In this document: piece after piece, positions 34,524 through 45,432 of the stretch
Numbering within the stretch: position 1 is the first letter of the stretch
How the letters are laid out: each line of letters starts with the position of its first letter
Program-made: the position numbers and the translations under genes
Assembly (NCBI RefSeq): GCF_035920445.1
Contig: NZ_CP109162.1
Coordinates: 5,270,001 to 5,334,000 of the forward strand
Reading direction: 5' to 3'
Origin: Nocardia sp. NBC_01730
GTDB lineage: Bacteria > Actinomycetota > Actinomycetes > Mycobacteriales > Mycobacteriaceae
Length of the DNA: 64,000 bases
The notes under the pieces: generated by a model
Told to the model about the DNA's origin: nothing
Database searches by the model: none
What the model saw: the letters and a program-made list of their open reading frames with translations, nothing else

Positions 34524-35554
34524 GACGACACCGTCCCGATCGGTCCCGATAGCGTCACGCCACCGCCGGGGGTCGGCCTGCCGTCCTCGGCTGCCGGGCC
34601 CGGTATGTACGTCGCTCTCGGTCCACCATTCATGTCGGTATCCAGTTTGCGCAGGATCAGCCCCTCCCGCAGCGCCCACGGACAAATCTCCAGACTATCC
34701 AGCGATAGTGCCCGCATACTCGCCTCCGCGACCAGTGCGCCAGCCACCAATTGCTGTGACCGATCGGAACTCACGCCTTCCAATTCTGCCCGGTCCGACG
34801 CCGTCATCCGCGAGATGAACGCAATCAGTTGACGTAGACCTGAGCTGGTGAGTGTACGGCGCACACGAGGACCCGCCGCCGAGGGTGCCGCTCCGGTCAG
34901 TCGCGCGAGCGAACGAAACGTCTTCGACGTGCCGACCGCCAGGTCGGGCCGCCCAGCCTCGACCAGCTGCTTCGCCGGGACAACCAGCTCGGCGTCGAGC
35001 CAGTCGCGCAGCACGGCGACGCGGCGCTTGCCCGGCGGATCCTCGAGCAGCCACTCCCTGGTCAACCGGCCGGCACCGAGTCGCAGCGACAGCGCGACGT
35101 CGGGTTCCTCGTCCCCGCCGTTGGTGATCTCCAACGATCCGCCGCCGATGTCCAGATTGAGGATGCGGCCCGCGCTCCAGCCGTACCAGCGGCGCACCGC
35201 GAGAAAGGTCAGCCTCGCCTCGTCGACACCGGACAGTACCTGCAGATCGACACCGGTCGCCGCGCGTACTCCGGCGAGCACCTCGTCGGAGTTGGTCGCC
35301 TCACGCAGTGCCGAGGTGGCGAACGGCATCAGCTCGACACACTTGGAAGTCTCGGCGATGCTGGCGAACTCAGCGACGGTGGCGATCAGCCGCTGTTCGC
35401 CCGACTCGGTGATGCGGCCTGCGGCGTCGATGTTCTCCGCCAGGCGCAACGTGGCTTTCGTCGAGCTCATCGGCATGGGATGACCACCGCGATGTGCGTC
35501 CACCACGAGCAGGTGAACGGTATTGCTTCCGACATCGAGTACCCCAAGCCGCAC
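34520..35554 (-). CDS. ppx: Exopolyphosphatase/guanosine pentaphosphate phosphatase family protein
   Basis: A 344-aa Ppx/GppA-family protein of the ASKHA fold. The phosphate-1 loop is [16 protein letters not shown], the phosphate-2 loop [14 protein letters not shown], and the conserved RxAxS-type block [14 protein letters not shown]. It hydrolyses polyphosphate or pppGpp. It is the short form without the HD domain, like Rv0496. GTG 35554 ([11 protein letters not shown]) is the natural start. It diverges from the Rv0495c-like gene. Confidence 0.88.
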   Translation of the reverse strand: MRLGVLDVGSNTVHLLVVDAHRGGHPMPMSSTKATLRLAENIDAAGRITESGEQRLIATVAEFASIAETSKCVELMPFATSALREATNSDEVLAGVRAATGVDLQVLSGVDEARLTFLAVRRWYGWSAGRILNLDIGGGSLEITNGGDEEPDVALSLRLGAGRLTREWLLEDPPGKRRVAVLRDWLDAELVVPAKQLVEAGRPDLAVGTSKTFRSLARLTGAAPSAAGPRVRRTLTSSGLRQLIAFISRMTASDRAELEGVSSDRSQQLVAGALVAEASMRALSLDSLEICPWALREGLILRKLDTDMNGGPRATYIPGPAAEDGRPTPGGGVTLSGPIGTVSS

Positions 35555-35619
35555 ATGAACACGGTACTGGGTGGCACGGCACTTTAGACCAGGCGACTGA
35601 ACTGTTAGCGTCCTCGAGT

Positions 35620-36492
35620 GTGACGGTAGACGCATCCGCGAGCAGCCCCACCGGGGCCCGACCAGCGGGGAAGATCGATCCGGCTCCCGAAGTCGATCCG
35701 GACTTCCCCCGCGAATGGATCGAGTTCATCGATCCGGCAAACGACGAGCATCTGATCGTCGCCGATCTGACCTGGCTGCTGTCGCGATGGACATGCGTCT
35801 TCGGCACACCGGCCTGTCAGGGCATCTTGGCGGACCGGCCCGACGACGGCTGCTGCTCGCATGGCGCGTTCCTCTCCGACAAGGACGACCGCAAGCGACT
35901 GCAGCGAGCTGTGACAATGCTCACACCGCAGGACTGGCAGCTGATGGGCGAGGCAACCGACGCCGAGGGCGCGATCACCAAGAAGGGCTATCTGGAACTC
36001 GACGAACTGGAGGACGAGCCCGCGCTACGCACTCGCCGGTTCGACGGCGCGTGCATCTTCCTCAACCGTCCCGGCTTCGCGGGTGGCGTCGGCTGCGCGC
36101 TGCACACCATGGCTCTGCGCCGTGGCATCGAGCCGCTGGAGGTGAAGCCGGACGTGTGCTGGCAGCTGCCGATCCGGCGCACCCAGGATTGGGTGGACCG
36201 GCCCGACGGCGTACAGATCCTCCGCACCGTCGTCACCGAGTACGACCGCCGCGGCTGGGGGCCGGGCGGAGCCGACCTGGACTGGTACTGCTCCGGGTCC
36301 CCGGACGCGCACGTCGGCAGCAAGCCGGTCTGGCAGTCCTACGGACCTGAGCTGATCGAGCTGCTCGGCGCACCCGCCTACGAGGAGCTGGCCAGGCATT
36401 GCAAACGCCGGGAGGGCCTCGGCCTGATCGCCATCCACCCGGCGACCGTGCACGCCGACCGCATGCGCGATTCCGCCGATCGGCCGGCCTGA
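35620..36492 (+). CDS. Conserved protein with cysteine cluster (Rv0495c-like)
   Basis: A 290-aa soluble protein. Cysteines cluster in [20 protein letters not shown] and GCCSHGA, with more at [15 protein letters not shown] and VCWQLP. This suggests a metal site like those of YkgJ/DUF3109-type proteins. The opening GTG at 35620 is the last plausible start. It diverges from ppx with a 65-bp gap, as in mycobacteria. No enzymatic function is known to me. Confidence 0.7.
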   Translation: MTVDASASSPTGARPAGKIDPAPEVDPDFPREWIEFIDPANDEHLIVADLTWLLSRWTCVFGTPACQGILADRPDDGCCSHGAFLSDKDDRKRLQRAVTMLTPQDWQLMGEATDAEGAITKKGYLELDELEDEPALRTRRFDGACIFLNRPGFAGGVGCALHTMALRRGIEPLEVKPDVCWQLPIRRTQDWVDRPDGVQILRTVVTEYDRRGWGPGGADLDWYCSGSPDAHVGSKPVWQSYGPELIELLGAPAYEELARHCKRREGLGLIAIHPATVHADRMRDSADRPA

Positions 36493-36601
36493 TAGTTTGC
36501 CGACCGCACGCCTGCTAGCCGATTCACTCGCTGCGCGATATCGCATCGGGTTCATCCGGTCGCCATGCGAGCTTCACCCAGATGGGGTTTGATGTGCCGT
36601 T

Positions 36602-36931
36602 ATGTCGAAGAAAGTTCTCACAGTGGCGACCATCGCGATCGGCGCCGCCCTCCCGCTGACCGGAGTAGCCCACGCGGAGCCCAACGGCGATCCCGCCAGG
36701 TTCGCCGACTTCACCACGGAGTTCGTCGCGGCCACCGATCCGGCGGCGATCAACGCCAAAGCCGAGGGCAAGCTCCTGATCGCGAGCCCGTACGGCACCT
36801 CGCACACGATCGCCTGCCGCGGCACCAACACCGCGGACATCTACGACTGCATGCAGGAAGACGATCTCGGCTGGATCACCCTGCAGAAGACCGAAACCCC
36901 CCTCGGCACCACCTGGATCTACTTCCCCTGA
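36602..36931 (+). CDS. Small exported protein of unknown function
   Basis: A 109-aa protein with a signal peptide (MSKKVLTVATIAIGAALPLT, cleavage near AHA/EPNG). The mature domain of ~84 residues has two cysteines (IACRGTNTADIYDCMQEDD) and probably one disulfide. It sits alone between the Rv0495c-like gene and the end of regX3. No family recognised. Confidence 0.65.
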   Translation: MSKKVLTVATIAIGAALPLTGVAHAEPNGDPARFADFTTEFVAATDPAAINAKAEGKLLIASPYGTSHTIACRGTNTADIYDCMQEDDLGWITLQKTETPLGTTWIYFP

Positions 36932-36989
36932 CAGGGCTCCCCCGCCTCTCCGGGTCTTCCGGCCGTACTAGTGGGGAGGTGCAGGATTT

Positions 36990-37097
36990 GCGTTCAGGTC
37001 CTGCGTTGAGTGCCACTCGTGTTCTGGGCGTACCCGGCGAGTTACCCATGTGCTCACGAAATCAGTTGACCCGTTTCGTGAGTACATGGGCGCTGCG
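36990..37097. repeat. Dispersed ~110-bp intergenic element, copy 2
   Basis: This is the second copy of the element at 30618-30729. Its right half forms a long hairpin: CCATGTGCTCACGAAA near 37043-37061 pairs with TTTCGTGAGTACATGG near 37074-37089, with one mismatch. It lies 33 bp beyond the regX3 stop, where the hairpin could end regX3 transcription. Confidence 0.8.
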
Positions 37098-37129
37098 GAC
37101 AGGTATCAGAATCGGCTAGGCGGAACGGC

Positions 37130-37819
37130 TTATGCTTCGAGTTTGTAGCCGAGGCCGCGGACGGTGACCAAGTGCTCCGGCTTCGCGGGGTCGGCTTCGA
37201 TCTTGGAGCGCAGACGCTTGACGTGCACGTCCAACGTCTTGGTGTCACCGACGTAGTCGGCACCCCAGACGCGATCGATCAGCTGACCGCGGGTGAGCAC
37301 TCGTCCCGAGTTGCGCAGCAGGTATTCGAGCAGGTCGAACTCCTTGAGCGGCAACGTGACCGGCGTGCCGTTCACCAGTACGGTGTGCCGGTCGACATCC
37401 ATCCGGACCGGACCGGCCTCGAGCACACCGCTCTCGTTCGAGCCGTCCAGCTCGTCGCCCGCGCCCCGGCGCAATACCGCACGGATGCGCGCGATCAGCT
37501 CGCGCGCGGAATACGGCTTGGTGACGTAGTCGTCGGCGCCTAGTTCCAGGCCGACCACCTTGTCGATCTCGCTGTCGCGCGCAGTGACCATGATCACCGG
37601 CACACCGCTGCGGGTCCGCAGCTGCTTGCACACATCGGTGCCGCTCATGCCGGGCAGCATGAGGTCGAGCAACACGATGTCCGCGCCGGACCGGTCGAAC
37701 TCGGCGAGCGCGGACGGTCCGTCACCGACCACGGTGACCTCGAAGCCCTCCTTGCGCAGCAGGAACGCGAGCGGATCGGCCAGCGACTCCTCATCCTCGA
37801 CGATCAACACACTCGTCAT
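37130..37819 (-). CDS. regX3: Response regulator RegX3 (OmpR family)
   Basis: A 229-aa regulator. The receiver domain starts [20 protein letters not shown], with phospho-acceptor Asp52 in [11 protein letters not shown] and Lys in [14 protein letters not shown]. The C-terminal winged helix carries [20 protein letters not shown] and [12 protein letters not shown]. With SenX3 it controls the phosphate-starvation response in mycobacteria. The start overlaps the senX3 stop directly (ATGA), with no MIRU-type insertion, although in M. tuberculosis MIRUs occupy exactly this junction. Confidence 0.95.
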   Translation of the reverse strand: MTSVLIVEDEESLADPLAFLLRKEGFEVTVVGDGPSALAEFDRSGADIVLLDLMLPGMSGTDVCKQLRTRSGVPVIMVTARDSEIDKVVGLELGADDYVTKPYSARELIARIRAVLRRGAGDELDGSNESGVLEAGPVRMDVDRHTVLVNGTPVTLPLKEFDLLEYLLRNSGRVLTRGQLIDRVWGADYVGDTKTLDVHVKRLRSKIEADPAKPEHLVTVRGLGYKLEA

Positions 37820-39051
37820 CTGCGTGCCTCCACACCATTCGGTCGGCCCGGCACCAAGAGGGGCGGGCTTGTTTCTTTCGTGCTCACCACGGAGCCGTCG
37901 GGGTCTTCGTCCCCGCTTGCTTCGTGGTGAGCGGGGATGCGCAGGGTGAACGTCGATCCCGTGCCCAACTTGCTCCACAGGGTGATCTCACCATTGTGGT
38001 TGGCGGCCACATGCTTGACGATAGCCAGTCCGAGCCCGGTGCCGCCGGTCGCGCGAGAGCGTGCCTTGTCGGACCGGAAGAACCGTTCGAACACCCGCTC
38101 CTGATCTTCCTTGGCGATGCCGATCCCGCGGTCGGTGACGGCCATGGCGACGTGGTCGCCGCGCAGCGAGCGGCTGACCGACACGTGCGAGCCTGCGGGT
38201 GAATAGGCGATCGCGTTCTCCACCAGGTTGGACAGGGCGGTGACCAGCAGGGTCTCGTCGCCGAGCACCTCGAGCCCGCTCGGACGGTCGGTGCTGACCG
38301 TGATCCCCGCGGCCTCGGCGGCGGTGCGCGAACGGTCGACCGCGTGCATCACCACGGTATCCACGTCGACCACCTCGAGCTCGGGCAGCTTCTCCGCGCC
38401 CTGCAGGCGCGAGAGCGCGATGAGTTCGGTGACCATCTTGCCGAGGCGGCGCGATTCGCCGAGCACCCGCTGACCGAAGTGGCGCACGGCCTCCGGGTCT
38501 TCGGCAGATTCCAGTAGGGCCTCGGCGAGCAGACTCATGGCGCCGACCGGGGTCTTTAGCTCGTGGCTGACGTTGGCGACGAAATCGCGGCGAGTGGCCT
38601 CCATACGGGCCTGCTCGGAATCGTCGTCGGCGAACAGCACGGTGAAAGTGGTCTCTTCCCGGGACAACTGCCTGGCGACGCCGCGCACCGCGATGCGGCC
38701 GCGGCCGGGCACCGGATTCTTCGCGGTGAGATCGAACTCGGTGGACTCGCCGGTCGCGAGTACTTTCTCCACCGCGACCCAGGCGCGCTCGTCGAGCAGG
38801 CGGTGGCGGACTAGGCCGAGTTCCTCGGCGCGCGGATTCACCAGCACCACGTCCCGGTACTCGTCGACCACCGCGATGCCACTCTCGGACGCGAGCACGA
38901 TCAGGTCGAGGACCTGCGACATGGTGAGCCCGGAATCGGCCTGCCTGCGGGCGGCCTGCCTGGCATTCATGTACGGGATCAGCAGCCCGCCGACTGCCAG
39001 GCCGACGACAGCCGCGAGGACTGCCAGCAGGACGGCCTGGGGAACACTCAC
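37816..39051 (-). CDS. senX3: Sensor histidine kinase SenX3
   Basis: A 411-aa kinase. One N-terminal membrane helix (about 5-27) is followed by a PAS-like domain (about 48-145), the HisKA motif [12 protein letters not shown] (His163) and an ATPase domain ([34 protein letters not shown]). GTG 39051 places the helix at the start as in the mycobacterial protein; an ATG at 39084 is possible. It transmits phosphate limitation to RegX3, in mycobacteria through the Pst/PhoU system. Confidence 0.93.
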   Translation of the reverse strand: MSVPQAVLLAVLAAVVGLAVGGLLIPYMNARQAARRQADSGLTMSQVLDLIVLASESGIAVVDEYRDVVLVNPRAEELGLVRHRLLDERAWVAVEKVLATGESTEFDLTAKNPVPGRGRIAVRGVARQLSREETTFTVLFADDDSEQARMEATRRDFVANVSHELKTPVGAMSLLAEALLESAEDPEAVRHFGQRVLGESRRLGKMVTELIALSRLQGAEKLPELEVVDVDTVVMHAVDRSRTAAEAAGITVSTDRPSGLEVLGDETLLVTALSNLVENAIAYSPAGSHVSVSRSLRGDHVAMAVTDRGIGIAKEDQERVFERFFRSDKARSRATGGTGLGLAIVKHVAANHNGEITLWSKLGTGSTFTLRIPAHHEASGDEDPDGSVVSTKETSPPLLVPGRPNGVEARR

Positions 39052-39241
39052 ACTTGAATCGTACGGTCGCCGACCGTCCGACAAACTCCGGGTGTGCGAT
39101 GTTTCGCGCAGGTCATAGCACCTTCCGACCCCGTTAGCCGTGCGTTTACGCGCCGTTCGATGTCGCGTTCGCCGTCACGGACCGAGCGGACACATGGTGT
39201 GCCAGAACATGATCGGCACGCCGAGCGTCATCAGACCGCGA

Positions 39242-41299
39242 TCACCAGCCCGGATTGCCCCGCACCGGGACACTCACGAAACTCGGCAGCTCCGGATCCA
39301 GCTGCACATGCTGCGGCCTCAGGCCGGTATCGATCAACATCGGCAGGATCGGCAGGCCCTTGGGGAAGTTTCCCGCGTACACGTCGACGCGCAGGCGGTG
39401 ACCCGGCTGCAGAATCGCCTCGGTGGCGGGCAGCGCGATGTCCAGCGTAGTCACCTCACCGGGAACGGTCGGCTGACGCCGGTCCAACGAAGTGAACGGG
39501 CGCGGGTCGGTGTAGTCGCCGTTGGCCGACTTGCTGCTGTTCGCGTCGTCGATCGCGCGTAACGAGGCCATGAGCTGCCCGGAGGACAGTACGCTCGATC
39601 GACCGTCCGGCGCGACGTCGTTCACGGTGACCACCCAGTGCCCGTCGGCGGCGTCCTGAATAGTGTTGAGCCGCACAGCGATCCGTCCTGAGAGAGAGGT
39701 CGCCTCAGCGACCGGGGCGCTGGTGAAGGTCAGCCCGTTCAGTTCCTCGATACGGGAGTCCTTGGCACAGCCATCGATGACCGACAGCACGCCCGCTGTG
39801 CCCTGCGCCGCATCGTTGGAGCACAGGCTGGTCAGGCCGGGAGCGATGGTCAGCCGTGCGGTGTCGCCGTTGGCGTCTCCGGTGAGCGAACCGTCGTAGC
39901 CGCTGTTCGCGGTGCCGCTGGGAGCGGCGGACAGATACATCCTGCGGTGCACCGCCGCCTGCTGACCTGCTCCGTCGACCGGCGCGGCGAACGAGTCGGT
40001 GGTGATCCAGCCGCCGCCCTGCTGGCGCAGCGTGATCGGGCCGTACTGATCGATGCCGTTGTCGATGTCCTTGAGCCACTTGTCGAACCACGCGCGCTGC
40101 AGCACGTCCAGCCGCGGCGGCAGGCCCGGCTTGCCGTACTCGCTGCCCGAGTTGAGGTGGTAGGTGTTGCCCATCAGCAGCTGCTTCTGGCCGGCGGGCA
40201 GCGGAATCTGGTGGTAGATATTGGATTCCGAGTAGGTGAACAGGTCGTGCCAGCCGCCGGTGACGAAGGTCGGCACCTGGATCGTACTCGGATCGCCCAG
40301 CCAGTCGCGGCGCGGTGCGGAGTCGGCAGTCAGCAATTCCTTGGCGCGTGGGTCGAGATCCTCGATGCGCGCGGTGGTGTAGACGTTGAGCAGAACGTCC
40401 ATGAAGGTCAACGGATCTCGGGCGCGGTCGGCCAGCCACGTGGTATCGAACTGCCCGTTGACCACCGAGGCCAGGTCAGGAATCAGCTTGAGGCCGTTGA
40501 TCGCGGTCAGCCACAGCGGGATGAAGGTGAAGCCGAAGCCGCCGCCTGGTGCGAGTACATCGTTCACCAGGTCGCTGCCCGGCACGACCGGGAAGATGGC
40601 CTGCAGGGCGGGCGGGTGCTTTTCGGCGGCCTGCACCTGGTTGATCCCGGAGTAGGAGATGCCATTCATGCCGATGCGGCCGTTGGACCACGGCTGCCGC
40701 GATGTCCAGTCGATCACCTCCACGGTGTCCTGCTGCTCGCGCTCACGCAGCATGTCCCAGACCCCCTGGGAGAATCCGGTGCCGCGCACGTCGACCACCA
40801 CCTGGGTGTAGCCGCTCTTGATCAGCTGTCGGTCGACGGTGAAGTTGCGCAGCTCGCCGCCGCCGAACGCCTTGGTCAGGTCGGTGAGGCCGGACAGCGG
40901 GGTGCCGCTCATGTCGATCTGACGGAAGAGTTCGATCACCGCGTCGGACAGGCCGGGGATCGACTGCGCGTGGTCGGCCAGGTTCGACACCAGCTTGGTG
41001 TAGGGCGTCAGGTTGACGACCGTCGGCGTCGGGGTGTCGATCGGGCGGCCGGAGACGTCCGCGGGGCGATAGACATTGCCCTTCAGAACGGTGCCGTCAC
41101 TCATCGTGATCGGGACGTCCCAGGTGATGTGAATGTTCGGGTACTGCTGAGGCGCGTCCTGGGTGGCCGCCCATGCGGCGCCCGCTGTCCCGCCGTCCGG
41201 ACCGGTCGACGTCGGCGCGGCGGCGGCACCGCTCACAAGGAAGGGGATGAGCACCGCGGCGGTAACCGCCGCCACTGTGACCCGCAACGCGTGCTGCAT
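39242..41299 (-). CDS. Exported CocE/NonD-family hydrolase (X-Pro dipeptidyl-peptidase-like)
   Basis: A 685-aa protein with a signal peptide (about 1-27). The catalytic alpha/beta domain has the nucleophile motif GMNGISYSG and a conserved VVVDVRGTGFSQG block. The acid/His region is near FVTGGWHDLFTY and NTYHLNSG. A C-terminal galactose-binding-like jelly roll (PAPD/C-terminal X-Pro type) ends in HRLRVDVYAGNFPKG. It is likely an extracellular esterase or peptidase; substrate unknown. The gene stands alone. Confidence 0.85.
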   Translation of the reverse strand: MQHALRVTVAAVTAAVLIPFLVSGAAAAPTSTGPDGGTAGAAWAATQDAPQQYPNIHITWDVPITMSDGTVLKGNVYRPADVSGRPIDTPTPTVVNLTPYTKLVSNLADHAQSIPGLSDAVIELFRQIDMSGTPLSGLTDLTKAFGGGELRNFTVDRQLIKSGYTQVVVDVRGTGFSQGVWDMLREREQQDTVEVIDWTSRQPWSNGRIGMNGISYSGINQVQAAEKHPPALQAIFPVVPGSDLVNDVLAPGGGFGFTFIPLWLTAINGLKLIPDLASVVNGQFDTTWLADRARDPLTFMDVLLNVYTTARIEDLDPRAKELLTADSAPRRDWLGDPSTIQVPTFVTGGWHDLFTYSESNIYHQIPLPAGQKQLLMGNTYHLNSGSEYGKPGLPPRLDVLQRAWFDKWLKDIDNGIDQYGPITLRQQGGGWITTDSFAAPVDGAGQQAAVHRRMYLSAAPSGTANSGYDGSLTGDANGDTARLTIAPGLTSLCSNDAAQGTAGVLSVIDGCAKDSRIEELNGLTFTSAPVAEATSLSGRIAVRLNTIQDAADGHWVVTVNDVAPDGRSSVLSSGQLMASLRAIDDANSSKSANGDYTDPRPFTSLDRRQPTVPGEVTTLDIALPATEAILQPGHRLRVDVYAGNFPKGLPILPMLIDTGLRPQHVQLDPELPSFVSVPVRGNPGW

Positions 41300-41478
41300 C
41301 GGACGTGATCCACCTCTCGGCTGCTCGAACGGCGAAACTGTGCGTACCTACTCGCCGGTAAGGACAAGGGGTAACAGTAACAGAGGCAAGAATTTCAGTT
41401 CACATAAGTAGCATTTTCGGCCGCGCGGACGCAGCGTGTTCGCGGTCGAGCGCACCTCCCGTGCCGGGAACGACAAAC

Positions 41479-41505
41479 GCGCTGCGACCGAGTGGGTCGC
41501 AGCGC
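41479..41505 (-). terminator. Hairpin terminator after gpmA
   Basis: An 11-bp perfect stem (GCGCTGCGACC, 41479-41489, with 41495-41505) closes a GAGTG loop, 20 bp beyond the gpmA stop. Downstream sequence on the minus strand (GTTTGTCG) is only weakly T-rich. Confidence 0.65.
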
Positions 41506-41524
41506 GCTGGGAATGCGGGTCGGA

Positions 41525-42262
41525 TTATTTGACGCCCTGGCCGGCGACGGCGGCGGCGCCCGCGGCGGCCGCTTCCGGGTCCAGGTATTCACGCGGGCGG
41601 ACCGGACGCAGGCTCTCGTCCAGTTCGTAGCGCAGCGGGATGCCGGTGGGGATGTTCAGGCCGGCGATCTCGTCGTCGGAGATCCGGTCGAGGTGCTTGA
41701 CCAGCGCGCGCAAGGAATTGCCGTGCGCGGCGACCAGGACGGTCTTGCCGGAAAGCAGGTCCTTGGAGATGGTCGACTCCCAGTACGGGACCATCCGGTT
41801 CACCACGTCGAGCAGGCACTCGGTCTTCGGGACGTCGATGCCCGCGTAGCGCGGGTCGCCCTCCTGGCTGTACTCGTTGGCCGGATCGATCGGCGGCGGC
41901 GGGGTGTCGTAACTGCGGCGCCACAGCATGAACTGCTCGTCGCCGTACTTTTCCCGGATCTGCGCCTTGTTCTTGCCTTGCAGTTCGCCGTAGTGACGCT
42001 CATTGAGCCGCCAGTCGCGGACCGCCGGAATCCAGTGCCGGTCGGCGGCGTCCAGCGCGATGTTCGCGGTGGAGATCGCGCGGCGCAGCAGCGAGGTGTA
42101 GACGATGTCGGGCAGGATGCCGTGCTCGGCGAGCAGTTCCCCGGCGCGCTTGCCCTCGGCGATACCCTTGTCCGTCAGGTGCACGTCCACCCAGCCGGTG
42201 AACAGGTTCAGGGCATTCCATTCGCTTTCGCCGTGGCGCAGCAGCACGAGGGTGTACGTCAT
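41525..42262 (-). CDS. gpmA: 2,3-bisphosphoglycerate-dependent phosphoglycerate mutase
   Basis: A 245-aa glycolytic enzyme that interconverts 3- and 2-phosphoglycerate. The phospho-histidine motif is [18 protein letters not shown] (His10). Further blocks are [33 protein letters not shown] and [15 protein letters not shown]. The length fits the dPGM family. ATG 42262 has GGAGGAT 7-8 nt upstream. In mycobacteria gpm1 (Rv0489) lies in the same senX3-mshA neighbourhood. Confidence 0.95.
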   Translation of the reverse strand: MTYTLVLLRHGESEWNALNLFTGWVDVHLTDKGIAEGKRAGELLAEHGILPDIVYTSLLRRAISTANIALDAADRHWIPAVRDWRLNERHYGELQGKNKAQIREKYGDEQFMLWRRSYDTPPPPIDPANEYSQEGDPRYAGIDVPKTECLLDVVNRMVPYWESTISKDLLSGKTVLVAAHGNSLRALVKHLDRISDDEIAGLNIPTGIPLRYELDESLRPVRPREYLDPEAAAAGAAAVAGQGVK

Positions 42263-42427
42263 GCCGCCATCCTCCCATGCGCGCTCGGCCCGGTCGCATC
42301 GGTTCCCCAGGCGCCGCGTCCGCTCGGTCTGATCCGTACCAGCGGTTCCACGGCAGTCGCGGTCAGCGCAAGCGGATGATCGTGCTCTCCGCTCAGGCAT
42401 CCCACGGTGAACCGCACAGCGGGACAC

Positions 42428-43333
42428 TCAAACGGTTTCGTCCACCGTGGCGTAGCCTGCGGCGAGCACGCCCGCACCGACGAGCGTCGCGCCGTGCGTG
42501 ATTTGCGACGGCACCACGCGCAGTTCCCGCAAGTAGCCCAGCCGGGCGTGCTTGGCGAGCGCCGCGCGCAGCGGATGCCACAGCGGCTCACCGGATTGGG
42601 CGAAACCCCCGCCGATCACCACCCGGTCGATATCCAACAACGCGGCGGCGGAGGCGATCGCCTCGCCGAGCGCCGTGCCCGCCCGATGCAGCGCGGCGAC
42701 GGCGATCTCGTCACCGGCGTGTGCGGCCTCGGCCAGCTGCACGCCGGTCGTGCCCGGCCAGCCCTGCTCGCGCGCCCAGCGCACCGAGGACATGCCACTG
42801 GCGACCGCCTCGACGCAGCCGACGCCACCGCAGCCGCAGGGCGTATCCCAGCCCGGCACGATGATGTGCCCGACGTGTCCGGCATTGCCGGTGCGCCCCA
42901 GCAGCACCTTGCCGTCGGCGATGAGTCCGCCGCCGATCCCCGACGACACAGTCATAGCAAGGGCATCGGGCACCCCGCGCAGCGCGCCGACGTGATGTTC
43001 GGCCAGCGCGAGGCAGGCGCCGTCGATCGCGAATCGGATCGCGGCGGAGGGAAACAGCTCTCGCACGGAGGCGACGATCGGGAATCCGACTTTCCACTCG
43101 GGAATGTTCAACGGCCGGGTGACACCGGTCCGCACATCCACCGGCCCCGCCGAGCCGATGCCGACGGCGGTGACCCGCTCCGCGCCCGCTACCTCGCGCA
43201 GCAAGCCGCGGCAGGCGTCCCACACACCGTCGCGCGGCACGTCCACCCGTTGTACGTCGCGGACCTCATGACCGGTGTACACCACACCAGCCGCGAACTT
43301 CGTCGCGCCGATATCCAGAGCAAGAACAGTCAT
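42428..43333 (-). CDS. ROK-family sugar kinase
   Basis: A 301-aa ASKHA-fold protein. The phosphate loop is LALDIGATKFAAGVV. The ROK zinc-binding motif CGCGGVGCVEAVASG is intact, preceded by the zinc-ligand histidine region GHVGHIIVPG. The catalytic Asp is probably in RFAIDGACLALAE, which lacks the usual DN pair. It likely phosphorylates glucose, N-acetylglucosamine or a related sugar. There is no HTH, so it is a kinase and not a NagC-type repressor. ATG 43333 is the only good start. Confidence 0.82.
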   Translation of the reverse strand: MTVLALDIGATKFAAGVVYTGHEVRDVQRVDVPRDGVWDACRGLLREVAGAERVTAVGIGSAGPVDVRTGVTRPLNIPEWKVGFPIVASVRELFPSAAIRFAIDGACLALAEHHVGALRGVPDALAMTVSSGIGGGLIADGKVLLGRTGNAGHVGHIIVPGWDTPCGCGGVGCVEAVASGMSSVRWAREQGWPGTTGVQLAEAAHAGDEIAVAALHRAGTALGEAIASAAALLDIDRVVIGGGFAQSGEPLWHPLRAALAKHARLGYLRELRVVPSQITHGATLVGAGVLAAGYATVDETV

Positions 43334-43413
43334 CACATGCCACCTTCGGGATTCGAGCCACCTGCGATTGTCACCCGGGCAGGCGTTCGGCGCGCCGGAT
43401 CCGGCTCGGGCCG

Positions 43414-43917
43414 TTACGGCTTGTCCGCGGAGTCCACCAGATGTTCGAAGGCGCGCAAGTTGTTCAGCGGTTCGCCGCGCGAGACGCGCCACTTCCATTC
43501 CTTGCGAATGGATTCCGCGAAGCCCAGTTCCAGCAGCGTGTTGAAGTCGGCGTCGACGGCCTCGAGGATCTGGCCGAACACCCGGTCGAGTTCGTCGGAG
43601 GTGACGGCGTGCGTGGCGAGGCGGCCGACGAGGTAGATATCGCCGACCCGGTCCAGGGTGTAGGCGACGGCATACAGCCTGCGATTGCGGCGCAGCAGGA
43701 ATTTGTAGACGCCTTCGAAGTTCTCGTCCGGCTTGCGGCAGACGAACGACTCGACGCGAACCCCGTGCTTGCCGACCGTGAGCAGCACCGTCGTCGCGAG
43801 TTTGCGCTCGCCGGGCAGGGTGACGACGAAGGTCTCCTCGCCGGGCCGGGTGTATTCGATTTCCCTGTCGCGCAACGTCTCGTCGATGAGCTGCGCGGTA
43901 GCCTGCACCTCGTTCAC
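43414..43917 (-). CDS. YbjN domain-containing protein
   Basis: A 167-aa protein with a type III secretion chaperone-like YbjN fold ([60 protein letters not shown]). GTG 43917 overlaps the mshA stop (GTGA), so it is coupled to mshA, as in mycobacteria (Rv0487). A GTG at 43944 would overlap mshA by 31 nt. Function is unknown; YbjN proteins are linked to stress responses in enterobacteria. Confidence 0.82.
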   Translation of the reverse strand: MNEVQATAQLIDETLRDREIEYTRPGEETFVVTLPGERKLATTVLLTVGKHGVRVESFVCRKPDENFEGVYKFLLRRNRRLYAVAYTLDRVGDIYLVGRLATHAVTSDELDRVFGQILEAVDADFNTLLELGFAESIRKEWKWRVSRGEPLNNLRAFEHLVDSADKP

Positions 43918-45356
43918 CGGCGTACTCCCGTCCGGCGCCGCCACAGCGCCCGAGATCTGGCCTGACTGCTCTCGCCGATGAGGGCGGCCATCCGTTCTCC
44001 GCCGAGGCTAGCGCGTTCGCCGGGCAGGCGATCTTCCCCGTCGGCACGCAGAACACTGTGTGCGAAGCCGCTGCCGAGTACGGCGCGATCGTCGCGGAGC
44101 CCGGACAGTGCCGCGGAATAGCTGGCGAGCAGTCCGTCGGCGGTGTGCGCCCAGGAGAAGTTAGCGGCGTGCTCGACGGCACGCACGCCCATCCGGTGCA
44201 GCCGATCGGGGTCGTCGAGCAGATAACCGAGGGCGTTCGCCCAGTCCGGTGTGCGATGTCCAGGGACGAGCAGCCCGGACTCCTCGTGTCGCACGGCAGT
44301 GCCGAGGCCCCCGACGTCGGCTGCGAGAACCGGGGTACCGCTGGCCTGCGCCTCGATCGCGACCAGGCCGAAGGATTCGTTGTAGCTGGGAACCGCGACC
44401 AAGTCGGCGGCACGGTAGACCAGCACCAGCCGGTCCGGCGGCTGCGGCGGCAGGAAGGTGACCCGCTCGGCGATGCCCAGGTCGGAGGCCAGCTCGATCA
44501 GCGCGTCGGGCCGCTCGAGCCCGGTGCCGGACGGACCGCCGACGATGACGACACGCAGCTTCCGTTCCTGGTCGACACGCAGCACCTCGGCGGCGGCGCG
44601 CACCAGCACATCGGGAGCCTTCAGCGGTTGGATCCGGCCGACGAACGCGACAATCCGCTCGTCGACGGCCAGCCCGAGCGCCGCGCGGGCGGCGGCCTTG
44701 TCACCTGGGCGGTAGCGCGTCAGGTCCGCGCCGGGCGGCACGACATCGATCCGGTCGGCGGCGGCGCCGTAGAGCTCGATCAGCTGCCGAGCTTCCTCGG
44801 CGGTGTTGGCGACCAGACGATCGGCCTCCGCGATCACCTGCTTCTCGCCGATCTCGCGGGTCGCGGGTTCCGGACAGTCGCCCTCGGCGAGCGCGGCGTT
44901 CTTCACCGCTGCCAGCGTGTGCGCGGTGTGCACCAGCGGCACCCGCCAGCGGTCCCTGGCCAGCCAGCCGACCTGGCCGGACAACCAGTAATGCGAGTGC
45001 ACGAGGTCGTAGTACCCGGGCAGGTGCCCGGCCTCCTGACGCAGCACCTCCGCGGTGAACGGGCACAGCTGAGTGGGGAGGTCGTGTTTGTCCAGCCCCT
45101 CGAACGGGCCTGCCACCACATTGCGAACGAGCACACCGGGCGCCGCTTCCTGGACGGGCGGGACGTTCGAGGTGGTGGCCCGGGTGAAGATCTCGACCTC
45201 GGTGCCGCGTCGGGCCAGCTGAAGCGCGGTTTGCAGCACGTAGACGTTCATGCCGCCCGCGTCGCCGGTCCCCGGCTGGGCGAGTGGTGAGGTGTGCACC
45301 GATAGCACGGCGATACGGTTCGGCCGTAGGTCCAGGCGCTGACTCACACTGTCCAT
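43914..45356 (-). CDS. mshA: D-inositol-3-phosphate glycosyltransferase (mycothiol synthesis)
   Basis: A 480-aa GT-B glycosyltransferase (GT4). The N-terminal loop is [20 protein letters not shown]. Central blocks are [14 protein letters not shown] and [14 protein letters not shown], and the C-terminal donor site has [17 protein letters not shown] and [20 protein letters not shown]. It joins GlcNAc from UDP-GlcNAc to inositol-3-phosphate, the first step of mycothiol, the main actinobacterial thiol. A ~50-residue C-terminal extension ([17 protein letters not shown]) is not part of the core fold. Confidence 0.95.
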   Translation of the reverse strand: MDSVSQRLDLRPNRIAVLSVHTSPLAQPGTGDAGGMNVYVLQTALQLARRGTEVEIFTRATTSNVPPVQEAAPGVLVRNVVAGPFEGLDKHDLPTQLCPFTAEVLRQEAGHLPGYYDLVHSHYWLSGQVGWLARDRWRVPLVHTAHTLAAVKNAALAEGDCPEPATREIGEKQVIAEADRLVANTAEEARQLIELYGAAADRIDVVPPGADLTRYRPGDKAAARAALGLAVDERIVAFVGRIQPLKAPDVLVRAAAEVLRVDQERKLRVVIVGGPSGTGLERPDALIELASDLGIAERVTFLPPQPPDRLVLVYRAADLVAVPSYNESFGLVAIEAQASGTPVLAADVGGLGTAVRHEESGLLVPGHRTPDWANALGYLLDDPDRLHRMGVRAVEHAANFSWAHTADGLLASYSAALSGLRDDRAVLGSGFAHSVLRADGEDRLPGERASLGGERMAALIGESSQARSRALWRRRTGVRR

Positions 45357-45432
45357 AGTGCACGTTGGATTGCCGGACTCAGAGACCCGGACCGCACCGA
45401 GTGAGAGCTATCACAGAGGTCCGTCCACCCGA

